60,720 nt of DNA from Pseudomonadota bacterium (lineage in GTDB: Bacteria > Pseudomonadota > Gammaproteobacteria > Steroidobacterales > Steroidobacteraceae). Under the pieces are notes generated by a model that was not told where the DNA came from, searched no databases, and was given only the letters and a program-made list of their open reading frames with translations. Shown piece after piece: positions 54,322-60,720 of this stretch. Both the position numbers and the translations under genes were made by a program. Every line of letters begins with the position of its first letter. Within the stretch, counting starts at the first letter, position 1. The stretch is from the NCBI GenBank assembly GCA_023428645.1, contig JAEYXD010000048.1, forward strand, positions 1 to 60,720, written 5' to 3'.

Positions 54322-55588
54322 TCGCGCCCGCGGCGGTGCGCTCGGCCGCGCGCGCCGCGATCCACAGCAGGATGCCGCCGCCGATGAACAGGACGACGAT
54401 CGACAGGATCGCGGTGCGCGAGTTGCCGGTGACCAGGGCCGTGAAGCTCATGAGGAAAGGACCCAACACGGCCGCGAACTTGCTCATCATGTTGTAGAAG
54501 CCGAAGAACGTGCCGGCGCGCTCGTGCGGTATCAGCCGTCCGTAGTACGAGCGGCTCAGCGCTTGAATGCCGCCCTGCACGCAGCCCGTCGCCGCGGCCA
54601 TCGCGAAGAATTCGGTTTCGGTCTCGAGCATCGTGGCGTAGATCGTCACGAGCGCGAACACGAAGATGCACACGAACAATCCGGCGACCGCGCTCACGCG
54701 CTGGCCGATCCAGCCGAAGAACAGCGCGGCGGGAAAGCCGATGAACTGCACCAGGAGGATCGCCTGCACGAGGCTCGACGTCTCGAGCCCGATCGCGAGC
54801 CCGTAGTCGACGGCCATCTTCTGGATCGTGTTGACGCCGTCGATGTACATCCAGTACGCGAGCAGGAACAGGACGACCGCGCGGTAGCGGCGCACTTCGC
54901 GAATCGTCTGCCCGAGCGCGACGAAGCTGTCGCGGAGCGTCGAGCCGACATGCGGCGCATCGTCGCTGTGCTCGCGCACGACGAGGAAGATCGGCACGGA
55001 AAATATCGCCCACCAGAACGCGACCGTCAGGAACGAGAAGCGCACGGCCTCACCGGCGCTCGCGAGCCCGAACAGTTGCGGATCGAGCGTCATCCACACG
55101 TTGATCGCGAGCAGCACGCCGCCGCCCAGATAGCCGATCGCGTAACCGATGCCGGACACCGCATCCAGCCGATCGCGGGGCGCGACATCGACGAGCAGCG
55201 AATCGTAGAAAACGATGCCGCCCCAGAACCCGAGCGAGGCGAGTCCGAACATCACGGCCGCCGCGAGCGCCGCGCCCTGCTCGACAAAATACAGGCCAGC
55301 GGTGCCGGCGATGCCGAGGATGGTGAAGGCGAGCAGGAACTTGAGCCGTGCGCCGCCGCGATCGCCGAGCATGCCGAGCCACGGCGCGAGCACCGCGAGC
55401 ACGAAGCTCGAGACGCCATTCGTGATGCCGAGCCACGCCGTACTGTCGGTGTCGGACATGTCCGCCGCCCAGTACTGTTTGAAGAACACCGGGAAGAACA
55501 CGACCATGACGGTCGTCGCAAACGCCGAGTTCGCCCAGTCGTAGGCGGCCCAGGCGACGACTGGCTTCGTCAGGTAGCGCGGCTTCAT
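54290..55588 (-). CDS. MFS transporter, UMF1/Atg22-like family
   Basis: A 432-residue protein with about 12 membrane helices. It begins MKPRYLTKPVVAWAAYDWAN with the family's DWANSAFATTVMVVFFP motif, followed by LGDRGGARLKFLLAF in the helix 2-3 loop and QGGIQALSRSYYGRLIPHER, which are characteristic of UMF1. The substrate is unknown; the eukaryotic relative Atg22 exports amino acids. It lies 25 bases after prfC. Confidence 0.9.
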   Translation of the reverse strand: MKPRYLTKPVVAWAAYDWANSAFATTVMVVFFPVFFKQYWAADMSDTDSTAWLGITNGVSSFVLAVLAPWLGMLGDRGGARLKFLLAFTILGIAGTAGLYFVEQGAALAAAVMFGLASLGFWGGIVFYDSLLVDVAPRDRLDAVSGIGYAIGYLGGGVLLAINVWMTLDPQLFGLASAGEAVRFSFLTVAFWWAIFSVPIFLVVREHSDDAPHVGSTLRDSFVALGQTIREVRRYRAVVLFLLAYWMYIDGVNTIQKMAVDYGLAIGLETSSLVQAILLVQFIGFPAALFFGWIGQRVSAVAGLFVCIFVFALVTIYATMLETETEFFAMAAATGCVQGGIQALSRSYYGRLIPHERAGTFFGFYNMMSKFAAVLGPFLMSFTALVTGNSRTAILSIVVLFIGGGILLWIAARAAERTAAGATTLAADSPRT

Positions 55589-55613
55589 CGGTCTCCTCTG
55601 CGCGCCTCGCGGC

Positions 55614-57209
55614 CTACGCGGCCGCGGCGAGATGCTCGCGCGTTTCGCGGAACGTGATGTCCGGCCAACGTTCCAGCATCAGCTGCAGGTTCACGCGCGT
55701 CGGCGCGAGATACACGAGCGCGCCCGAGTGATCGACCGCGAGGTTCTCGTACGCCTTGGCGCGGAATTCCTCGAGCTTCTTGGCGTCGTTGCAATACACC
55801 CAGCGCGCGGTGAAGACGTTCACGTTGTCGAACGCCGCCTGCACGTTGTATTCGTCCTGCAAGCGGAACGCGACCACGTCGAACTGCAGCTGACCGACCG
55901 CGCCGAGCACGAGATCGTTGTTGCGCAGCGGACGGAAGACCTGCGTCGCGCCCTCCTCGCACAGCTGATCCAGGCCCTTCTGCAGCGCCTTCATGCGCAG
56001 CGGATCGCGCAGCACGACGCGGCGAAACATTTCCGGCGCGAAGTTCGGAATGCCCGTGAACATCAGCGACTCGCCTTCGGTGAAGGTGTCGCCGATGTTG
56101 ATCGTGCCGTGATTGTGCAGGCCGAGAATATCGCCCGCAAAAGCCTCGTCCGTTTGTTGGCGATCCGCCGCGAGGAACGTGAGCGCGTCGTTGATCCGCA
56201 TTTCCTTGCCGAGCCGCACGTGAAACAGGCGCATGCCCTTCGTGAACTTGCCGGAGCAGATGCGCATGAACGCGATGCGATCGCGATGGCCCGGGTCCAT
56301 GTTCGCCTGAATCTTGAACACGAAGCCGGACAGCTTCTCTTCGAGCGGCTCGACGTCGCGGCCGGTCGTCCCGCGCGGCAGCGGGCCCGGCGCGTTGCGC
56401 ACGAACGCGGACAAAAGCTCGGTCACGCCGAAATTGTTGATCGCCGAACCGAAGAACACCGGCGTCTGTTTGCCGGCGCGATACTTCTCGAGCTCGAAGG
56501 CGGGCGCGGCGCCCCGCACGAGCTCGACCTCGTCCTTGAACGCCTGCAGACGATCGCCGAGGAATTCCGCGGCCGCCCCGCTCTCGAGATGATCGATCGT
56601 CGCGTGCGTGCCGGCGCGTCCCTTCTCCGCGGCCTGATAGATGTAGATGCGATCTTCGAGCAGGTGATAGATGCCGCGCAGGTCGCGGCCCATGCCGATC
56701 GGCCACGTGACCGGGGCGCATTCGATCTTGAGCACACGCTCGATCTCGTCCAGCAATTCCGTCGGCTCGCGGCCTTCGCGATCGAGCTTGTTGATGAACG
56801 TCATGATCGGCGTGTCGCGCAACCGGCAGACTTCCATCAGCTTGATCGTGCGCGCCTCGACGCCCTTCGCGCAGTCGATGACCATGAGCGCCGAGTCGAC
56901 CGCCGTGAGCGTGCGGTACGTGTCCTCGGAAAAGTCTTCGTGACCCGGGGTATCGAGCAGATTGACCATGCGTCCCTCGTACGGGAACTGCATGACCGAG
57001 GACGTCACCGAGATGCCGCGCTGCTGCTCGAGCGCCATCCAGTCCGAGGTGGCATGGCGCGCGGCCTTGCGGCCCTTCACGGTGCCGGCCAGCTGAATGG
57101 CGCCGCCGAACAACAGCAGCTTTTCGGTGAGCGTCGTTTTACCGGCGTCCGGGTGCGAAATGATCGCGAAAGTGCGGCGGCGTGAGATTTCGTCTTGCAG
57201 GGCAGGCAT
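55614..57209 (-). CDS. prfC: Peptide chain release factor 3
   Basis: A 531-residue translational GTPase that recycles RF1/RF2. G1 ISHPDAGKTTLTEKLL, the switch region GISVTSSVMQF, G3 DTPGHEDFSEDTYR and G4 NKLDREGR are canonical. The RF3 domains follow (ANMDPGHRDRIAFMRICSG). Length and start (MPALQDEISRRRTFA) are typical. Confidence 0.96.
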   Translation of the reverse strand: MPALQDEISRRRTFAIISHPDAGKTTLTEKLLLFGGAIQLAGTVKGRKAARHATSDWMALEQQRGISVTSSVMQFPYEGRMVNLLDTPGHEDFSEDTYRTLTAVDSALMVIDCAKGVEARTIKLMEVCRLRDTPIMTFINKLDREGREPTELLDEIERVLKIECAPVTWPIGMGRDLRGIYHLLEDRIYIYQAAEKGRAGTHATIDHLESGAAAEFLGDRLQAFKDEVELVRGAAPAFELEKYRAGKQTPVFFGSAINNFGVTELLSAFVRNAPGPLPRGTTGRDVEPLEEKLSGFVFKIQANMDPGHRDRIAFMRICSGKFTKGMRLFHVRLGKEMRINDALTFLAADRQQTDEAFAGDILGLHNHGTINIGDTFTEGESLMFTGIPNFAPEMFRRVVLRDPLRMKALQKGLDQLCEEGATQVFRPLRNNDLVLGAVGQLQFDVVAFRLQDEYNVQAAFDNVNVFTARWVYCNDAKKLEEFRAKAYENLAVDHSGALVYLAPTRVNLQLMLERWPDITFRETREHLAAAA

Positions 57210-57302
57210 CGCGCGGGCTGTGTGAGTTCGAGGCGCGCGATTGTACGGGGGCGGACGATCCGGCGCGAACGACGGCCGTCCGGGAGCTGACTGCGATGTG
57301 AG

Positions 57303-57794
57303 TTAGGGCGTCGGCGGAGCGAGCACCAGCTTGTAGACGAGCGCGTCCTCGCGACCGCCTTCGGCCTGGTAGTACCCCTTGCGCATGCCAACCCTCGCGA
57401 AGCCCAGGTGCTCGTAGAGGCGAATCGCGATCCCGTTCGAGGGGCGGACCTCGAGAAAGACATCCTGCATGTGCAGCTCGCGCGCGCGGTCCAGGAGATA
57501 CAGCATCAGCCGGCGCCCCACGCCGCCCGACCGCAGGTCGCTGCGCACGCAGATGTTCAGGATGTGCGCCTCGCCGGCGCCGCAGGACATGATCCCGTAT
57601 CCAGCGACCTCGCCCGCGGCCTCGATCACCCGACAGAAATAACCGACACGTACGCAGTCCCGAAACACGCCTTCGCTCCACGGAAAGGCGTACGACGCGC
57701 GTTCGACAGTGGCAACGGCGGGTACGTCGGCCAGGCTCATGGGCCGAAAGCGGACGTTCTGAAAGATCTTCGCGCGATCCAGCTCGGCGCTCAC
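57303..57794 (-). CDS. rimI: Ribosomal protein S18-alanine N-acetyltransferase RimI
   Basis: A 163-residue GNAT acetyltransferase. RIM motifs are visible: ERASYAFPWSEGVFRDC, the acetyl-CoA loop RSGGVGRRLM, and EVRPSNGIAIRLYEHLGFARVGMRKGYY. It acetylates the N-terminus of S18, encoded in this window by rpsR. Its GTG overlaps the UDG stop (GTGA), which fixes the start over an upstream extension. The 93 bases between it and prfC hold no gene. Confidence 0.93.
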   Translation of the reverse strand: MSAELDRAKIFQNVRFRPMSLADVPAVATVERASYAFPWSEGVFRDCVRVGYFCRVIEAAGEVAGYGIMSCGAGEAHILNICVRSDLRSGGVGRRLMLYLLDRARELHMQDVFLEVRPSNGIAIRLYEHLGFARVGMRKGYYQAEGGREDALVYKLVLAPPTP

Positions 57795-58618
57795 GCGGTC
57801 GCGCCTCCCAGTCGCTCGTAAGTCTGCATCGCCAACACGAGATCCCCCCAAGCCTTGCGCTTTTCGGCGGGGCTGCGCAGCAGGTATGCCGGATGGTACG
57901 TCACGATCATGGGGCGCGGCGCCGCGGACGGGTGCATCGGGGCGAGATGGTGCAGCTTTCCACGCAATTTACCAATCGGGGTATCCGTACCGAGCAATGT
58001 CTGCGCCGCGATACGGCCGACACACAGAATGAGCCGCGGATTGACGAGCTCGATCTGGCGATACAGGTAGGGAATACATTCGCGCACCTCCTCCGGCCGC
58101 GGGTCGCGGTTGTTGGGCGGGCGCGATTTCAGGATGTTCGCGATGTACACGTCGCCGCGGGCGAGACCCATCGCCTTGAGCATCGAATTCAGCAGCTGGC
58201 CCGCACGACCGACGAACGGCTCGCCTTGCCGGTCTTCGTCCATGCCGGGCGCCTCGCCGATCACGAGCCAGCTCGCCTGACGATTGCCGACGCCGACGAC
58301 GCCTTGCGTGCGCGTTTGATGCAATGGGCAACGCTGGCAGCCGCGGATCGCCTGCTCCAGGGCCTCCCAGTCGAGGCCGGCCGCGTGGCCAGGATCGTAG
58401 ACGGCAGGCGACTCCTGCGGCGCGAGCGCGCGAGCGGCACTTGGACGGCCGATCGGGTGGACCGCGGCCGAGACCGCGGCCGAGCGGGCCGACTCGGCCT
58501 GCTGCGGATTCGCGGCGATGTCAGGCGTGAGCGCGGCCGATTCGGCGCGCGGCAGATCGCGACGCTCCCACACGTCGACGTCGAGCGCGCGCAGATAGGC
58601 AAGTCGGCGGGAATCCAT
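57791..58618 (-). CDS. Uracil-DNA glycosylase, family 4 (iron-sulfur)
   Basis: A 275-residue protein. The N-terminal roughly 75 residues are variable and Ala-rich. The core starts with the cluster ligands CQRCPLHQ, then GEAPGMDEDRQGEPFVGRAG (active-site region), NILKSRPPNNRDP and the DNA-intercalation HPAYLLRSP. It removes uracil from DNA. The pair UDG-rimI (formerly annotated as DNA polymerase-related) is common in Gammaproteobacteria. It starts nine bases after pssA. Confidence 0.93.
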   Translation of the reverse strand: MDSRRLAYLRALDVDVWERRDLPRAESAALTPDIAANPQQAESARSAAVSAAVHPIGRPSAARALAPQESPAVYDPGHAAGLDWEALEQAIRGCQRCPLHQTRTQGVVGVGNRQASWLVIGEAPGMDEDRQGEPFVGRAGQLLNSMLKAMGLARGDVYIANILKSRPPNNRDPRPEEVRECIPYLYRQIELVNPRLILCVGRIAAQTLLGTDTPIGKLRGKLHHLAPMHPSAAPRPMIVTYHPAYLLRSPAEKRKAWGDLVLAMQTYERLGGATA

Positions 58619-58627
58619 GGCGCAACT

Positions 58628-59431
58628 CTACCCGGAATGCGACGGCGGCGAACTCGTCGAGGCGTGACGTTTGCGCCGCAGCTTGCGCCACAGCGAGTAC
58701 AGCGGCGCGTAGAGCGCATAGCTGCCGAACAAGGCGAACAACGAAACCGGCGCCAGCGATACGAGCACGTAGATCAGCGGAATCAAGAGCGCATACACCC
58801 ACGGGATGCGCCCGCGCACATTGAGCTCCTTGCCCGCCCAATACGAGAACTTGCTGACCATCAGCGCGCCGATGACGATCGACAGCACGAACGCGAGCAC
58901 GAGGCCGGCGAGTCCCTCGATGCCGATGTCGCTCACGAGCCAGATGAAACCGGCGATCGTGCCGGCGGCGGACGGACTCGGCAGGCCTTCGAAGTAGCGC
59001 TTGTCGACGACGGCGGCGCGGCTGTTGAAGCGCGCCAAACGCAATCCGGCGGCGACGGCGTAAAAGAAGGCGGCGAGCCAGCCGAACCGGCCCCAGAGCT
59101 GGCCGTAGTCCGCGATGCGCTCGACGCCCCACTGGTAGACGAGGATCGCGGGCGCCAACCCGAATGCGACCATGTCGCAGAGGCTGTCGTATTCCTTGCC
59201 GAAGTCGCTTTGCGTGTTCGTCCAGCGCGCGACGCGGCCGTCGAGACCGTCGAACAGCATGGCGACGAACACACCGATGCCGGCGCGCGCGAAGTTGCCG
59301 TCGATCGCCGCGACGATCGCATAGAAGCCGCCGAAGAGTGTGCCGGTCGTCAGCAGGTTCGGCAGCCAATACACCCCGCGGCCGGGTTTGTTCGTCTCGA
59401 CGGACTCTTCAGGTTCCGGCTGATCGGTCAT
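58628..59431 (-). CDS. pssA: CDP-diacylglycerol-serine O-phosphatidyltransferase
   Basis: A 267-residue multi-pass enzyme making phosphatidylserine. The CDP-alcohol phosphotransferase motif D-G-x2-A-R-x8-G-x3-D-x3-D is complete in DGLDGRVARWTNTQSDFGKE and the following YDSLCD. It begins MTDQPEPEESVE and ends in a basic Ser/Pro tail. This is the membrane-integral (type II) form, unlike the E. coli PLD-like PssA. A longer start at 59560 is rejected. It diverges from the transglycosylase gene across 224 bases. Confidence 0.93.
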   Translation of the reverse strand: MTDQPEPEESVETNKPGRGVYWLPNLLTTGTLFGGFYAIVAAIDGNFARAGIGVFVAMLFDGLDGRVARWTNTQSDFGKEYDSLCDMVAFGLAPAILVYQWGVERIADYGQLWGRFGWLAAFFYAVAAGLRLARFNSRAAVVDKRYFEGLPSPSAAGTIAGFIWLVSDIGIEGLAGLVLAFVLSIVIGALMVSKFSYWAGKELNVRGRIPWVYALLIPLIYVLVSLAPVSLFALFGSYALYAPLYSLWRKLRRKRHASTSSPPSHSG

Positions 59432-59655
59432 CGTAAGCTTGCGCCTTATTGAATTCCGTGGATGGCGACTGCCAAAAAGAATCACCCGGTCGAAGCCCGG
59501 GTTCCATCGTTCGCCTGAACGCGCGGGCGAGCGAAGGCCGGCATCATAGGGGCCCGCCATTCACCGGCACAACCTTGCGGAGGGACGTAAGTACTGGATT
59601 GATGTGACGCATTTCGCTGCAATCACACCACTCGCTTCCGCACGATCGCCCCGCC

Positions 59656-60237
59656 ATGACAGCACGGTTCAGCCACATCCTTCGCGCACTCGTCTGCCTC
59701 GGGGCGTCCCTCTGCAGCATGCCGTCGCTCGCCGATCGGCAGCAGGACCCGGAGCTTGGCAAGCTGCTGAAGCAGGCGCTGACCGCGGCAAGCTGCTTCG
59801 AGGACAAATACGATCAGCAGGTGTGGCTCGCCGCCATGGAGCCGCACCTCACGCGCGTGGTGAAGCACCCGAGCGAACGGGCGGAGATCCTGTACCACGT
59901 GCATTGCGAAGCGCGGCGGTTGCAGCTGCCGCCGGGCCTGGTCATGGCGGTCATCGATGTGGAGAGCCGTTTCGACCGCTGGGCGGTGTCGCATGCGGGC
60001 GCTGTGGGCTTGATGCAGATCATGCCGTTCTGGCCGCGCGAGCTCGGCATGACGAACGACGAGCTCGTGCGTATTCCGCAGAACATCCGCATGGGGTGCA
60101 CGATCCTCAAGTTCTATCTGGATCGTGAAAAGGGCGACTACACCAAGGCGCTCGCCCGCTACAACGGCAGTGTCGGTCGCCGCAACTACGCTGATCTCGT
60201 GCTGGGACGGCTCGCGAAGCGCTGGCATTACGACTGA
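59656..60237 (+). CDS. Lytic transglycosylase (SLT domain)
   Basis: A 193-residue exported peptidoglycan lytic enzyme. A signal peptide (about 1-26, ending SLA) precedes an SLT domain (about 90-185). The catalytic Glu is in VIDVESRFDRWAVS, and the GAVGLMQIMP and ALARYNGSVG motifs are intact. The small size is typical of single-domain housekeeping transglycosylases. No partner gene is adjacent. Confidence 0.92.
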   Translation: MTARFSHILRALVCLGASLCSMPSLADRQQDPELGKLLKQALTAASCFEDKYDQQVWLAAMEPHLTRVVKHPSERAEILYHVHCEARRLQLPPGLVMAVIDVESRFDRWAVSHAGAVGLMQIMPFWPRELGMTNDELVRIPQNIRMGCTILKFYLDREKGDYTKALARYNGSVGRRNYADLVLGRLAKRWHYD

Positions 60238-60281
60238 CCTGGCGCTATCCCGCAGGGCGCGCGTCCGTCTGGTAGAAGACG

Positions 60282-60569
60282 CTAATGCGTCGTGAAGGCC
60301 GACGGCAGCGTGTCGATCTCGTCGATACGCAGTTCCAGCACTTCGACACGCGACACCCGCGCCGCCGGCGGACCTCGATGCAGCCACTCGATGAGCTGAT
60401 GCACCGCCGCCAGTTCCCCGACCGCCAACACCTCAACGCGCCCATCCGCGAGGTTGCTCGCGAACCCGCTCACGCCGAGCGCATTCGCTCGTTCGCGAGT
60501 GGAGCCGCGAAAGAACACGCCTTGCACGAGGCCGGACACGAAACAGCGACGAACGACTACGGTGGGCAT
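60282..60569 (-). CDS. Acylphosphatase
   Basis: A 95-residue protein of normal length. Catalytic Arg is in SGLVQGVFFRGST and Asn in ASNLADGRVEV. It hydrolyses acyl phosphates. I use ATG 60569 (MPTVVVRRCF); the frame continues seven codons upstream. It converges on the transglycosylase gene. Confidence 0.93.
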   Translation of the reverse strand: MPTVVVRRCFVSGLVQGVFFRGSTRERANALGVSGFASNLADGRVEVLAVGELAAVHQLIEWLHRGPPAARVSRVEVLELRIDEIDTLPSAFTTH

Positions 60570-60593
60570 CGACGGAAATGCCGTTCGCAACGA

Positions 60594-60720
60594 CTAGCCG
60601 GAATCCGGCCGGACGGCGGCCGCCGACTGCGCCGCGTCGAGAGCCTCCACGGCCTTGCCGCGCGCGGCGAGGGCCGAGCGTCGCGCGTCGCGATAATTGC
60701 GGCTCTGCAGGCTCTTCTCG
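60594..60720 (-). CDS. C-terminal end of an unidentified gene (partial)
   Basis: A minus-strand frame entering from beyond the window reads 41 residues (KSLQSRNYRDARRSALAARG and a following Ala-rich tail ending RPDSG) before TAG. It looks like an Ala/Arg-rich helical C-terminus. Too little is present to name the family. Confidence 0.5.
   Translation of the reverse strand, partial: EKSLQSRNYRDARRSALAARGKAVEALDAAQSAAAVRPDSG

Noticed and set aside
55632..57185. A plus-strand frame of 517 codons antisense to prfC
   Set aside because: No recognisable domain; prfC is complete.

Overview
The window is a GC-rich chromosomal segment of a gammaproteobacterium. I place it only loosely, near the Steroidobacterales/Nevskiales/Xanthomonadales, because the gene order follows the enterobacterial plan while the codon use is strongly GC-biased and MutL is of the endonuclease type. 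It is almost entirely housekeeping. I see no rRNA, CRISPR array, phage, transposase or integrase.

Layout. 1-1926 (+) is the tail of a ypjD-type cytochrome c assembly gene and a CorB/HlyC-type CBS transporter gene; radA (-) converges on them. 3380-7478 (+) is a Ser/Thr phosphorylation module: CHASE2-TPR-kinase, PP2C phosphatase, FHA protein. 7490-11186 (-) is rpsF-rpsR-rplI-dnaB-alr. After an array of GC-rich inverted repeats, rnr-rlmB (-) and tRNA-Leu(CAG) (+) follow. A competent formylglycine-generating enzyme with a small partner sits between rnr and purA. 16451-28077 (-) is the classical run nnr-tsaE-ami-mutL-miaA-hfq-hflX-hflK-hflC-yjeT-purA, with queG (+) diverging from nnr. 29225-33706 (-) is pcnB-folK-dNK-panB-panC, with tRNA-Glu(CTC) diverging upstream.

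33958-35291 holds an unknown protein and a 566-base gap. That gap contains a compact minus-strand transcription unit (promoter with palindromic operator, about 150 nt body, strong terminator), which is my best candidate for something undescribed. 35292-39823 (+) is a Gld-like ABC export operon (ATPase, permease, GldG-like, DUF4340). 39888-42507 (-) is RDD-lptG-lptF, diverging from pepA-holC (+). Between holC and valS lies a minus-strand insertion of four genes (lipoprotein, secreted coiled-coil protein, thioesterase, TauE/SafE). 50262-54321 (+) is the MoxR-DUF58-transglutaminase triad. 54290-59431 (-) is pssA-UDG-rimI, then prfC and an UMF1-type MFS gene. The window ends with a lytic transglycosylase (+), acylphosphatase (-) and the tail of an unknown gene (-).

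Together the genes serve translation and RNA processing, envelope building (LPS export, amidase, PssA, transglycosylase), cofactor synthesis, DNA repair and quality control. A family of GC-rich inverted repeats recurs four times, once inside the 5' end of the transglutaminase gene, and a diverged tandem repeat lies in the valS leader.
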